A DNA stretch of 64,000 nt from Thioalkalivibrio sp. AKL19 (GTDB lineage Bacteria; Pseudomonadota; Gammaproteobacteria; Ectothiorhodospirales; Ectothiorhodospiraceae). A model generated the notes under the pieces. It worked only from the letters and a program-made list of their open reading frames with translations. It did no database searches and was not told where the DNA came from. Below, in pieces: positions 31,907 to 40,668 of the stretch. Position numbers and translations under genes: made by a program. The DNA is taken from assembly GCF_000420165.1 (NCBI RefSeq), contig NZ_ATUK01000014.1, forward strand, positions 144,001 through 208,000, read 5' to 3'. Numbering within the stretch: the first letter of the stretch is position 1; every line of letters begins with the position of its first letter.

Positions 31907-32464
31907 ATGGGGACCCCGGCCGGCGATCCACGGGCCGGCAGCGACGCCCGTGACCGCGCCATCGCGGCACTGGCCGCCATCGCGATCGGCATCCAGATCC
32001 TGGAGGCCGCGATCCCCAGCCCGGTCCCCGGCATCAAGCCGGGGCTGGCCAACATCGTCACCCTGATCACCCTCCTGGTCCTCGGCTGGCGCGCGGCCGT
32101 CGCGGTCACGCTGATCCGGGTGGTCGGCAGCAGCCTGCTGCTGGGGACCCTGCTGAGCCCCGCCTTCTGGCTCTCGCTGGCCGGGGCCGTCGCAAGCCTG
32201 GTCCTGCTGGCCGCACTGCGGCCCTTCACACCCCGGCATGTCGGGCCCGTGGGACTGGCCATTGCGGCCGCCATGGGCCACATCACCGGGCAATTCCTGC
32301 TCGCCTGGGCGATCATCATCCCGCATCCCAACCTGCCGCTGGTACTGCCGCCACTGTTGCTCGCGGCCCTGATCGCCGGCAGCCTGACCGGTATACTGAC
32401 CGCCCAGGTCCTAGCCGATCCCCGAATCCAGCGTCATGTCCGCAAACCCGCTCCCAGTTCATAG
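31907..32464 (+). CDS. Gx transporter family protein (heptaprenyl diphosphate synthase component I-like)
   Basis: A 185-residue membrane protein with about five or six helices, carrying the conserved GIQILEAAIPSPVPGIKPGL stretch near residue 28 and NIVTLITLLVLGWRAA after it, typical of COG4769. It resembles ECF-S-like small permeases; substrate unknown. It begins 1 base after the NusG-II gene stop, forming a tight apbE/NusG-II/Gx unit. A GC hairpin (about 32472-32492) without a T-run lies in the 66 bases before tonB. Confidence 0.78.
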   Translation: MGTPAGDPRAGSDARDRAIAALAAIAIGIQILEAAIPSPVPGIKPGLANIVTLITLLVLGWRAAVAVTLIRVVGSSLLLGTLLSPAFWLSLAGAVASLVLLAALRPFTPRHVGPVGLAIAAAMGHITGQFLLAWAIIIPHPNLPLVLPPLLLAALIAGSLTGILTAQVLADPRIQRHVRKPAPSS

Positions 32465-32530
32465 CACCCCCAGGCCCCGCCACTCGGCGGGGTCCGGGCG
32501 TGCGCGCGCCGAGCGCGGGCCGGGGGCGGC

Positions 32531-33472
32531 ATGACGCGCCCCGCCACACCGGGCGCCCCGCCACCGGAGTCGCCGCGGATGCAGGACCACCTGGGGACCA
32601 TGATCTTCCTCGCGGTGGTCGCGCACGCGCTGATCATTCTGGGGATCGGTTTCGCGGTCGATCCGATCGAAAGCCCCACCCGCGAGCCCCTGGACATCAC
32701 CTGGGTCACCGACCCCGATGCCCCGCCACCGGAGCTGGACGAGGAGATCGAGCACATCGCCACCCGGGACCAGGCCGCCAGCGGCGAGGGCGAGGAAATC
32801 CAGGAGGCCCGGGCCCCGGAGGCCGACGATGCCGGCGTCGGCGAACCCGAGCCGGAGGGCCTGGACGCACCCTTGCCGGAGGCAGGCCCGCTGATCATGG
32901 ACCCGGCGCAGCCGGAACCCGAGCCGGAACCCGACCAGGTCACCGCCGACACCCCGGACGAGCGTGCCGCGCCGCCCGAGGTCGCCGACCCCGAGCCGCT
33001 GGAGGCCCCGGACGCCGAGGAGCGGCCCTCCGCCGCGACGCTGATGAACCGCGGCCTGGAGAGCGCCCGCGCGGCACCGGCGGAAGAGCGCCAGACATTC
33101 TCCACCCGCGCCAGCCGCACCCGCTATCTGGATAGCCTGGCCGCGCGCAGCGCCCCCGAGGCCGCCTACCTGCAGGCCTGGATCAACAAGGTCGAACGCC
33201 TGGGCAACCTGAACTATCCGGACGAGGCGCGGCGCCGGGGCCTGTCCGGAACCCTGGTCCTGTCGGTGCGCATCAACCCGGAGGGCGAGCTGCTCGATAT
33301 CGAGGTCGCGCGCAGTTCCGGGGAACCGGTCCTCGACCAGGCCGCCATCCGCATCGTGGAGCTGGCGGCCCCGTACGCACCCTTCACCGACGCGATGCGC
33401 GAGGAATACGACGAACTGGTCATCACCCGCACCTGGGCCTTCCGCCGCGACCAGATGGAACAGATCCGCTGA
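32531..33472 (+). CDS. tonB: TonB-family energy transducer
   Basis: A 313-residue inner-membrane protein. One membrane helix spans about residues 24-42, a long Pro/Glu/Asp-rich periplasmic spacer runs to about 190, and the C-terminal TonB domain shows YLQAWINKVERLGNLNYPDEA near 215, the GTLVLSVRINPEGEL stretch near 238 and ASIR-like AAIRIVELAAPYAPF near 276. In Pseudomonas the equivalent gene between gshB and yqgE is tonB3, linked to twitching motility and pilus assembly. No ExbB/ExbD genes are near. Confidence 0.88.
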   Translation: MTRPATPGAPPPESPRMQDHLGTMIFLAVVAHALIILGIGFAVDPIESPTREPLDITWVTDPDAPPPELDEEIEHIATRDQAASGEGEEIQEARAPEADDAGVGEPEPEGLDAPLPEAGPLIMDPAQPEPEPEPDQVTADTPDERAAPPEVADPEPLEAPDAEERPSAATLMNRGLESARAAPAEERQTFSTRASRTRYLDSLAARSAPEAAYLQAWINKVERLGNLNYPDEARRRGLSGTLVLSVRINPEGELLDIEVARSSGEPVLDQAAIRIVELAAPYAPFTDAMREEYDELVITRTWAFRRDQMEQIR

Positions 33473-33499
33473 CGGACCGGACAAACCCGGCCGCCTTCC

Positions 33500-33528
33500 T
33501 TGCGACCGGCCGGGCCAGCATCGATACT
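33500..33528 (+). promoter_or_regulatory. yqgE promoter, leaderless spacing
   Basis: TTGCGA (33500-33505), a 17-base spacer, GATACT (33523-33528) and then exactly 6 bases to the yqgE ATG. No Shine-Dalgarno sequence fits before the ATG. The geometry predicts transcription from about the first base of the start codon. Confidence 0.6.
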
Positions 33529-33534
33529 GTTGGC

Positions 33535-34113
33535 ATGAAGCCGACGACCGCCCGCCACGAGCCCGACAGCCTGCGCGATCACTTCCTGATCGCGATGCCG
33601 AGCCTGAACGATGGCTACTTCAGCCATGCGGTCACCTACATCTGTGATCACGACGAAGAAGGCGCGCTGGGTCTGGTGATCAACCAGCCCACGGAATTTT
33701 CACTGCGCGAGCTGCTGGAGCACGTGGAACTGGAACCCGGCGAGGACCTGCCGGAGATGCCGGTCTACCGCGGCGGCCCGGTACAGCCGGAACACGGCTT
33801 CGTGCTCCACTCCGCCGAGCAGACCTGGCGTGGCAGTCAGCCCATCACTGACTCCATCGTGCTGACCACGTCGCGCGACATCCTCGAGGCGATCAATGCG
33901 GGCCGCGGCCCGCGCCGGGTCCTGATCGCGCTGGGCCATGCCGGCTGGGGCCCCGGCCAGCTGGAGAGCGAGCTGGCCGAGAACGCCTGGCTGACGGCCC
34001 GCGCCGACGCCGACGTCCTGTTTGATCACCCCAGCGCCGAGCGCTGGCGCGCCGCCGCCGAACTGATCGGCATCGACGTCAACCTGATCAGTTCGGCCTC
34101 CGGTCACGCCTGA
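33535..34113 (+). CDS. yqgE: YqgE/AlgH family protein
   Basis: A 192-residue protein of the conserved UPF0301 family. It opens with LRDHFLIAMPSLNDGYFSHAVTY (position 10 on), then EGALGLVINQP near 42 and the VYRGGPVQPEHGFVLHS stretch near 79, all family hallmarks. Biochemical role unknown; AlgH was linked to alginate regulation in Pseudomonas. It begins the yqgE-ruvX-pyrR-pyrB-pyrC' series, with the same order as Pseudomonas. Confidence 0.93.
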   Translation: MKPTTARHEPDSLRDHFLIAMPSLNDGYFSHAVTYICDHDEEGALGLVINQPTEFSLRELLEHVELEPGEDLPEMPVYRGGPVQPEHGFVLHSAEQTWRGSQPITDSIVLTTSRDILEAINAGRGPRRVLIALGHAGWGPGQLESELAENAWLTARADADVLFDHPSAERWRAAAELIGIDVNLISSASGHA

Positions 34114-34115
34114 CC

Positions 34116-34511
34116 GTGGGGCTGCTGGCGTTCGACTACGGGCGACGCCGGATCGGGGTGGCGGTTGGCGAGGAACTGACCGGCTCGGCCCGCGGCCTGC
34201 GCACGCTCGCCAGCGATGCGCCGGACCTGTGGCCCGCGATCGACGCGCTGGTGGCGGAATGGGCCCCGGAGGGCTTCGTGGTCGGCTGGCCGACCCAGGC
34301 CGACGGCAAGCCCACGCCGCTGGCGCGGCGCATCCGGGGCTTCGCCCGCACCCTCGAAGAACGCTACCGGCAACCGGTATACTGGTGCGACGAGCACCTG
34401 ACATCCCACCTGGCCCGCGAGCGCCGTCGGCCGGGACGCCATGACCCGGGGCTGGACGCCCATGCCGCCGCGGTCATCCTCGAAGGCTGGTTCCTGGAGA
34501 ACGCATCATGA
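34116..34511 (+). CDS. ruvX: Holliday junction resolvase-like protein RuvX (YqgF)
   Basis: A 131-residue RNase H-fold nuclease, implicated in 16S rRNA 5' processing and/or junction resolution. LAFDYGRRRIGVAVG lies at residues 4-18, GFVVGWP near 50, the DEHLTS catalytic motif near 90 and an essential late Asp in PGLDAHAAAVIL near 114. GTG start 2 bases after yqgE; the stop overlaps pyrR by ATGA. Confidence 0.93.
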   Translation: MGLLAFDYGRRRIGVAVGEELTGSARGLRTLASDAPDLWPAIDALVAEWAPEGFVVGWPTQADGKPTPLARRIRGFARTLEERYRQPVYWCDEHLTSHLARERRRPGRHDPGLDAHAAAVILEGWFLENAS

Positions 34512-35026
34512 CACCGGACGTCCCGACCCTGCTCGACGACATGGCCGAACAGGCCCGCCACTACCTCAAGACCCACGGGATCGAGCAGCCCATCGTGGTC
34601 GGCATCCACTCCGGCGGGGTCTGGATCGCGGAGCACCTGCGCGAGCGTCTCGGGGTAGAACGCCCGCTGGGCAAGCTGGACATCAGCTTCTACCGCGACG
34701 ACTTCTCGCGCATCGGTATGCACCCGCAGGTGCGCCCGTCGGAACTGCCGGAAGACCTGGATGGCGAACACGTGCTGCTGGTGGATGACGTGCTGTTCAC
34801 CGGGCGCACCATCCGCGCGGCCCTGAACGAGCTGTTCGACTACGGTCGTCCGGCCTCGGTGACGCTGGCGGCGCTGGTCGAGCGCGACGGCCGCGAGCTG
34901 CCGATCGAGGCCGCGATCGTCGGCGCCCACATGGAACTGGGGCCGGCCGAACAGATCAAGCTGCGGGGCCCCGAGCCGCTGCGCCTGGAGCGGGTGGCCA
35001 TCGACCCCGAGGACCTCGAGGCCTGA
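34508..35026 (+). CDS. pyrR: PyrR, uracil phosphoribosyltransferase / pyr regulator
   Basis: A 172-residue type I phosphoribosyltransferase. The PRPP loop [18 protein letters not shown] is near residue 90, with IGVHSGG-like [16 protein letters not shown] near 28. In Bacillus PyrR is an RNA-binding attenuator of the pyr operon; here no attenuator leader was recognised before pyrR or pyrB, so it may act mainly as an enzyme. It is followed 19 bases later by pyrB. Confidence 0.92.
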   Translation: MTPDVPTLLDDMAEQARHYLKTHGIEQPIVVGIHSGGVWIAEHLRERLGVERPLGKLDISFYRDDFSRIGMHPQVRPSELPEDLDGEHVLLVDDVLFTGRTIRAALNELFDYGRPASVTLAALVERDGRELPIEAAIVGAHMELGPAEQIKLRGPEPLRLERVAIDPEDLEA

Positions 35027-35045
35027 GCCAGCGGAATCACGACGG

Positions 35046-36059
35046 ATGACCGAGACCCTGATCGCCCACCCGGGCGCGCGCCTGCCCGAGCCGGGCCCGC
35101 TGCCCAACCGCCTGCAGCTGACCGACGACGGGCAGCTGCGCCACATGCTGACCATCGAAGGCCTGAACCGGGAGCTGTTGACCGAGATCCTGGACACCGC
35201 CGAGTCATTCGCCAACATGAACGAGAAGGCGGTAAAGAAGGTCCCGCTGCTGCGCGGCAAGACCATCGTCAACCTGTTCTTCGAGGCCAGCACCCGCACC
35301 CGCACCACCTTCGAACTGGCCGCCAAGCGCCTGTCCGCCGACGTGCTGAACGTCAACATCAACACCTCCTCGGCGGTGAAGGGCGAGAGCCTGCTGGACA
35401 CCCTGCGCAACATCGAGGCGATGAACGTCGACATGTTCGTGGTGCGCCACGAAGAGAGCGGCACCGCGCACTTCATTGCCCGCCACGTGGCCCCGGGCAT
35501 CAGCGTGCTGAACGCCGGCGACGGCCGCCACGCGCACCCGACCCAGGCCCTGCTGGACATGTTCACCATCCGCCGCCACAAGGGCGACTTCACCAAGCTG
35601 AAGGTCGCGATCGTCGGCGACATCCTGCACTCACGCGTCGCGCGCTCGCAGATCCATGCCCTGAATATCCTGCAGACGGGCGAGGTGCGAGTGGTCGCGC
35701 CCTGCTCGCTGCTGCCGGCGAATGTCGATCAGCTCGGGGTGCATGTCTACAACGACCTCGACGCGGGGCTGAAGGACGTCGACGTCATCATCATGCTGCG
35801 CCTGCAACGCGAGCGCATGGAACATGCCCACCTCCCCTCCGAGCACGAGTACTACCAGCTGTTCGGCCTCACCTCGCGGCGCCTGCAGCTGGCGCACCCG
35901 ACCTGCCTGGTCATGCACCCCGGCCCCGCCAACCGCGGGGTAGAGATCGAGTCCGCGGTGGCCGACGGGCCGCACTCGGTGATCCTGGAGCAGGTCACCT
36001 ACGGCATCTCGGTACGCATGGCGGTGATGTCGATGGTCATGGGGGCCCACCAGGCATGA
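35046..36059 (+). CDS. pyrB: aspartate carbamoyltransferase catalytic subunit
   Basis: Joins carbamoyl phosphate and aspartate, the first committed pyrimidine step. The 337-residue protein has the carbamoyl-phosphate loop [15 protein letters not shown] near residue 79, HPTQALLD near 161 and a C-terminal [11 protein letters not shown] near 288. It is longer than the E. coli chain (311) at the N-terminus, like the Pseudomonas enzyme, which forms a dodecamer with PyrC'. The stop overlaps pyrC' by ATGA. No pyrI is present. Confidence 0.95.
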   Translation: MTETLIAHPGARLPEPGPLPNRLQLTDDGQLRHMLTIEGLNRELLTEILDTAESFANMNEKAVKKVPLLRGKTIVNLFFEASTRTRTTFELAAKRLSADVLNVNINTSSAVKGESLLDTLRNIEAMNVDMFVVRHEESGTAHFIARHVAPGISVLNAGDGRHAHPTQALLDMFTIRRHKGDFTKLKVAIVGDILHSRVARSQIHALNILQTGEVRVVAPCSLLPANVDQLGVHVYNDLDAGLKDVDVIIMLRLQRERMEHAHLPSEHEYYQLFGLTSRRLQLAHPTCLVMHPGPANRGVEIESAVADGPHSVILEQVTYGISVRMAVMSMVMGAHQA

Positions 36060-37348
36060 GCGTGCTGATCGAGAACGCCCGCATCCTCGACCCGGTGGAT
36101 GGCTACGACACCATCGGCTCGCTGTGCGTGCAGGGAAGCGAGATCCTCGCCCGCGGCCAGGCACCGGACGGCTTCGAGCCCCGCCGGCGCATCGATGCCA
36201 GCGGGCTGTGGCTGATCCCCGGCCTGATCGATCTGGCGGCACGCCTGCGCGAACCGGGCCAGGAGCACAAGGCTACCGTCGCCAGCGAGACCCTAGCGGC
36301 GGCCAGTGGCGGGATTACCAGTCTGGTCGTCCCGCCGGATACCGAACCGCCGATCGACTCGCCCGCCGAGGTCGAGCTGATCAATCGCCGCGCCCGCCAG
36401 GCCTGCGGCGTTCGGGTCTACGTGCTCGGGGCGCTCACCCATCAACTGGAGGGCCAGCAGCTCGCCGAGATGGCCGCCCTGATGAACGCCGGCGCGCGCG
36501 GGGTCAGCAACGCGAACAAGCCGCTGGCCAGCCTGCTCGTGCTGCGCCGGGCACTGGAATACGCCACCACCTTCGGCCTGACCATCGTGCTGTCGGCCCA
36601 GGACCCGGCCCTGACCGGCTCCGGCTGCATGCACGAGGGCGCGGTCTCCACCCGACTGGGACTGGCCGGCATCCCCGAGGCCGCCGAGACCGCGGCGCTG
36701 GGCGCCATCCTGGCGCTGGTCGAGCAGACCGGGGCGCGGGTCCACGTGGCGCGACTGTCGACCCGGCGCGGCGCGGAGATGATCGCCAAGGCGCGCGCCG
36801 AGGGTCTGCCGGTCAGCGCGGATGTCGCCGCCCACCAGCTGTTCCTGACCGAGGTGGACGTCGCGGAATACGACCCGAACTGCCACGTGATCCCGCCCCT
36901 GCGCGTCCAGCGCGACCGTGACGGGCTGCGCGCGGCGGTCGCCCGCGGCGAGATCAGTGCGATCTGCTCCGACCACCAGCCACACGAGCCCGACAGCAAG
37001 CTCGGCCCGTTCGCCGGCACCGAGCCCGGCATCTCGGCGCTGGAGACCCTGCTGCCGCTGACACTGCGTCTGGTCGAGGACGGGCTGCTGAGCCTGCACG
37101 ACGCACTGGCCCGGGTCACCACCGGACCGGCGGAGATCCTCGGCTTTGCCCAGGGTCGCCTGACTCCGGGTGCCCGCGCCGACTTCGTTCTGTGGGACCC
37201 GGCCACGATGCAGGAGGTCCACCGCGAGGACTGGCTGAGCGCCGGGCATAACACCCCCTTCTTCAACTGGACCTTCTCCGGACAGGTCCGCGAGACCTGG
37301 GTCGCCGGACGTCCGGTCTGGACCCGGCCCAGCGAGGACACCGCATGA
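36056..37348 (+). CDS. pyrC': dihydroorotase-like PyrC' (catalytically inactive homologue)
   Basis: A 430-residue amidohydrolase-fold protein. Active dihydroorotases have DxHxHLREPG; here the site reads [10 protein letters not shown] near residue 60, so both N-terminal metal histidines are missing, and the later HCED site reads SAQD near 181. The downstream [12 protein letters not shown] region is kept. The same losses mark the Pseudomonas PyrC', which has no dihydroorotase activity but is needed for the ATCase complex with PyrB. Coupled to pyrB and to the next gene by ATGA overlaps. The functional dihydroorotase must lie elsewhere. Confidence 0.9.
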   Translation: MSVLIENARILDPVDGYDTIGSLCVQGSEILARGQAPDGFEPRRRIDASGLWLIPGLIDLAARLREPGQEHKATVASETLAAASGGITSLVVPPDTEPPIDSPAEVELINRRARQACGVRVYVLGALTHQLEGQQLAEMAALMNAGARGVSNANKPLASLLVLRRALEYATTFGLTIVLSAQDPALTGSGCMHEGAVSTRLGLAGIPEAAETAALGAILALVEQTGARVHVARLSTRRGAEMIAKARAEGLPVSADVAAHQLFLTEVDVAEYDPNCHVIPPLRVQRDRDGLRAAVARGEISAICSDHQPHEPDSKLGPFAGTEPGISALETLLPLTLRLVEDGLLSLHDALARVTTGPAEILGFAQGRLTPGARADFVLWDPATMQEVHREDWLSAGHNTPFFNWTFSGQVRETWVAGRPVWTRPSEDTA

Positions 37349-38253
37349 CCGCGCCCGCCCCCCATGCCCGTGCCCATCGCGGCACGATCTTCCAGGAAGA
37401 AGGCCGCATCCTCGACCACCATGATGCCGGGGCGGACCAGTGGATCCTGCGGGTCTCCGCGCCCGAATGCGCCCGCGCGGCACAGCCCGGGCAGTTCGCC
37501 CATCTGCAGTGCGCTCCGCGCCTGCTGATGCGCCGCCCGCTGTCGATCCAGCGCGTCGATCGCACGGCCGGCTGGGTGGAATTCCTCTACAAGGTAGTGG
37601 GGGACGGCACCCACGCCCTGTCACAGCAGGCGAAGGGCGACACCCTCAGCGTGCTGGGACCCATCGGCCAGCCCTTCCGCCTGCACCCGGAGCGGCCGAA
37701 GCGGCTGCTGCTGGGGGGCGGGGTCGGGATCCCGCCGATGATCTTCCTCGCCCACCGCCTGCACCTGCAGGGCGAGGCGGGACAGACCCACGCGATTCTG
37801 GGTTCCGAGGTCCCGTTCCCGTTCCACGCACGCCCCTCCGAGATCCTGTGGCCGGGGCTGCCGGACGGGGCGATCGCCACCCTTCCGCTGCTGGAGGACT
37901 GGGGGGTCGCCTGCCGCCTGACCTCGAAAGCCGGACTGCCGGGTGCCTTCGACGGCTTCGTGACCGACCTGGGGCGCGCCTGGCTGGCCGGACTCGCGCC
38001 GGAAGAGCGCAACCAGGTCGAGATCTTCGCCTGCGGCCCCCACCCGATGCTCGAGGCCTGCGCCGAACTGGCGGCGGAATTCGACCTGCCCTGCCAGGTA
38101 TCACTGGAGGAATTCATGGCCTGCGCGGTGGGCGGCTGCGCCGGCTGCACGGTGCCGGTGCGCACCCCGGACGGGGTCGCGATGAAGCGGGTCTGCGTGG
38201 ACGGCCCGGTGTTCGCGGCCTCCGACGTCTTCCCGGAGCCGACGAGCGCCTGA
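37345..38253 (+). CDS. PyrK-like dihydroorotate dehydrogenase electron-transfer subunit
   Basis: A 302-residue ferredoxin-reductase-type flavoprotein. FAD binding: MRRPLSIQRV near residue 54; NAD binding: LLLGGGVGIPPM near 121 and FACGPHPML near 229; a C-terminal [2Fe-2S] site with CAVGGCAGC near 255-263 and a fourth Cys in KRVCVDG near 280. This matches PyrK, which passes electrons from PyrDB to NAD. No pyrD is adjacent, and gammaproteobacteria normally have the quinone-linked PyrD that needs no PyrK. Its start overlaps pyrC' by ATGA. It may serve a remote PyrDB or another oxidoreductase. Confidence 0.82.
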   Translation: MTAPAPHARAHRGTIFQEEGRILDHHDAGADQWILRVSAPECARAAQPGQFAHLQCAPRLLMRRPLSIQRVDRTAGWVEFLYKVVGDGTHALSQQAKGDTLSVLGPIGQPFRLHPERPKRLLLGGGVGIPPMIFLAHRLHLQGEAGQTHAILGSEVPFPFHARPSEILWPGLPDGAIATLPLLEDWGVACRLTSKAGLPGAFDGFVTDLGRAWLAGLAPEERNQVEIFACGPHPMLEACAELAAEFDLPCQVSLEEFMACAVGGCAGCTVPVRTPDGVAMKRVCVDGPVFAASDVFPEPTSA

Positions 38254-38294
38254 GGCAAAAAGCCCGGAAGAGGCCTTGGCAGGGGCTTCGCCTC
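38252..38294. terminator. imperfect hairpin between convergent genes
   Basis: GAGGC (38252-38256) pairs with GCCTC (38290-38294) and AAGCCC (38260-38265) with GGGCTT (38283-38288), with a small internal loop. It lies between the PyrK-like gene and the convergent PilT-family gene and may end transcription from both sides; no long T-run is present. Confidence 0.35.
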
Positions 38295-38305
38295 CGAACA
38301 GGCTC

Positions 38306-39424
38306 CTATCGGTCGGGGAGTTTCAGTTCTTCCTCGGTCTCGTCGGCGGAGGCCACCCCGCCCCCGAAGTTCAGGCGCCACTCGAGGTCGGCACGCGAGT
38401 CGGCCTTGTTCAGGGCCTCGTCCAGCATCACATCCCCGGTCTTGAACAGCTTGACGATCGCCTGATCGAAGGTCTGCATGCCGACCGATCCGCCCTTGCC
38501 CATGATTTCCTTGATCTCGCTGATCTTCTCGTCGCGGATCAATTCGCTGACATAGGGGGTATTAACCAGGATCTCCAGCGCCGCGACCCGCCGTCCGTCC
38601 TTGGTCTGCAGCAGGCGCTGGGCGACGATCGCGCGCAGGTTGAGCGACAGGTCCGACAGGATCTGCGGGCGGTTGTCCTCCGGAAACAGGTTGATTACCC
38701 GGTCCAGCGCCTGGGTGGCGTTGGTCGCGTGCAGGGTGGTCAGCACCAGGTGGCCGGTATCCGCATAGGTCAGCGCCGCGCGCATGGTCTCGCGCGAGCG
38801 CACCTCGCCCACCATGATCACGTCCGGGGCCTCGCGCATGCCTTCCTGCAGGGCGTGGTCGTAGCTGGGAGTATCGATCCCCACCTCGCGCTGACCGACA
38901 ATCGAACGCTTGTGCGAGAACAGGAACTCGATGGGATCCTCGACCGTGAGGATGTGCCCGCTCTGGATGGTGTTGCGGTGGTCGATCATCGACGCCAGCG
39001 TGGTCGACTTCCCGGTCCCGGTGGCCCCGACGATCAGGATCAGCCCGTCGTTGTAAGCCACAAACTGCTTGAGCACCTCGGGCAGCCCGAGCTGCTCGAT
39101 GGTCGGGATGGCGACCCGGATGAAGCGGATGACCATCGCAACCTCGCCGCGCTGGCGATAGACGTTCACGCGAAAGCGCCCCAGGCCCTCGCGCGACAGG
39201 CCGAAGTTGACGGCCGTCTCGCGCTCGAAGATCTCCGCCTGATGCTCGCTCATCATCTCGCGCGCGATGCTCTCGGCCTGACCGTACGCCAGCGCCTTGC
39301 GCGAGATCGGCTGCAACTGACCATCGACCTTGATGCTGGCCGGCGCGCCGGTCAGGAAGAACAGGTCCGAGGCGGCCTTCTGCGCCATCAACTTCAGGTA
39401 GGGCTCGATCTGCAACTGGCTCAT
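38306..39424 (-). CDS. PilT/PilU-family retraction ATPase (third paralogue)
   Basis: A 372-residue hexameric secretion ATPase of the PilT class. Walker A GATGTGKST is near residue 130, the Asp box TVEDPIEF near 160, Walker B DVIMVGEVR near 197 and the His box HLVLTTLHATNA near 217. The C-terminal part has TPYVSELIRDEKISEIKEIM in place of the PilT AIRNLIRE motif, closer to PilU. It follows a PilU-like gene by 20 bases and ends convergent with the PyrK-like gene. A third such gene in tandem is unusual. Confidence 0.85.
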   Translation of the reverse strand: MSQLQIEPYLKLMAQKAASDLFFLTGAPASIKVDGQLQPISRKALAYGQAESIAREMMSEHQAEIFERETAVNFGLSREGLGRFRVNVYRQRGEVAMVIRFIRVAIPTIEQLGLPEVLKQFVAYNDGLILIVGATGTGKSTTLASMIDHRNTIQSGHILTVEDPIEFLFSHKRSIVGQREVGIDTPSYDHALQEGMREAPDVIMVGEVRSRETMRAALTYADTGHLVLTTLHATNATQALDRVINLFPEDNRPQILSDLSLNLRAIVAQRLLQTKDGRRVAALEILVNTPYVSELIRDEKISEIKEIMGKGGSVGMQTFDQAIVKLFKTGDVMLDEALNKADSRADLEWRLNFGGGVASADETEEELKLPDR

Positions 39425-39444
39425 GATTTCAGCTTCCCTGGCGT

Positions 39445-40617
39445 CTAGCGCAGGTTGAAGTCCTCGGCGCGCTCGTCCACGGACAGGCCTTCGCCCTCGT
39501 CCTTCACCGCGGGCGCCCCGTCGTCCTGGGCGCGCTGGCTGTCGAGCTTGATGCGCAGGCGCAGGTCGTTGACCGAGTCGGCGTTGCGCAGGGCCTCGTC
39601 ATAGCTGATATTGCGGGACTCGTAGAGATCGAACAGGGCCTGGTCGAAGGTCTGCATGCCCTGCTCGCGCGAACGCGACATCAGCTCTTTCATGTTGTGG
39701 ACCTCCCCCTTCAGGATCAGGTCGGCCATCAACGGGGTATTGATCAGGATCTCCACCGCAGGCACTCGTCCATCGCCGCTCTCCTTGCGCACCAGGCGCT
39801 GCGAGATCACCGCCTTGAGGTTCAGCGAGAGGTCCATCAGCAACTGCTCGCGCCGGTCCTCGGGGAAGAAGTTGATGATGCGGTCCAGTGCCTGGTTGGT
39901 GCTGTTGGCGTGCAGGGTGGACAGGCACAAATGCCCGGTCTCGGCGAACGCGATGGCATAGTCCATCGTCTCGCGGTCACGGATCTCGCCGATCAGGATC
40001 ACATCCGGCGCCTGGCGCAGGGTGTTCTTCAGCGCGATCTCGTAGTTCTCGGTGTCCACCCCGACCTCGCGCTGGGTGATGATGCTCTTGTCGTGCTCGT
40101 GGACGAACTCGATCGGATCCTCGATGGTGACGATGTGGTCGGGCATGGTGCGGTTACGGTAGCCGATCATCGCCGCCAGCGAGGTCGACTTGCCCGACCC
40201 GGTCCCGCCGACGAAGATCACCAGACCGCGCCGCTCCTGGGTGATCTTCTCCAGCTGCGGGGGCATCTGGATGTCCTCGAACTTCGGGATCACCGAGTTG
40301 ATGGTCCGCAGCACCATGCCGGGGCTGCCGCGCTGGGTGAAGACGTTCACGCGGAAGCGCGACACACCCTGCAGGCCGATCGCGAAGTTGCACTCCTGGT
40401 GGCGTTCGAACTCGGCCGACTGTTTGTCGTTCATCAGCGAACGCACCAGCGCCTGGGTATGCGAAGGCGTCAGTTGCTGTTCGGTCATCGGCACCACCCG
40501 GCCATCGATCTTGGCCGCAGGCGGCATCCCTACCGTAATGAACAGATCCGACCCGCCCCGGTCCACCAGGGCCCGCAGCAGGTCGTGCATGTACTTGATC
40601 GCCTTGTCACGATCCAT
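39445..40617 (-). CDS. pilU: PilU-type retraction ATPase
   Basis: A 390-residue PilT-class ATPase. Walker A GGTGSGKST is near residue 139, Asp box TIEDPIEFV near 169, Walker B DVILIGEIRDRE near 206 and His box HLCLSTLHANS near 226. The C-terminal region, PLMADLILKGEVHNMKELM near 290 followed by MQTFDQALFDLYE, is characteristic of PilU, the accessory motor that supports PilT. It follows pilT by about 50 bases. Confidence 0.9.
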   Translation of the reverse strand: MDRDKAIKYMHDLLRALVDRGGSDLFITVGMPPAAKIDGRVVPMTEQQLTPSHTQALVRSLMNDKQSAEFERHQECNFAIGLQGVSRFRVNVFTQRGSPGMVLRTINSVIPKFEDIQMPPQLEKITQERRGLVIFVGGTGSGKSTSLAAMIGYRNRTMPDHIVTIEDPIEFVHEHDKSIITQREVGVDTENYEIALKNTLRQAPDVILIGEIRDRETMDYAIAFAETGHLCLSTLHANSTNQALDRIINFFPEDRREQLLMDLSLNLKAVISQRLVRKESGDGRVPAVEILINTPLMADLILKGEVHNMKELMSRSREQGMQTFDQALFDLYESRNISYDEALRNADSVNDLRLRIKLDSQRAQDDGAPAVKDEGEGLSVDERAEDFNLR

Positions 40618-40668
40618 GGCGTTCTCCCCTAATACCCGTTGCGGCGATCACGCCCAGCGGGCCGCTGA

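Noticed and set aside
32472-32492. Terminator between the Gx transporter and tonB
   Set aside because: The CCCCGCC/GGCGGGG stem has no T-run after it, and GC-rich stems of this size are common in this DNA.
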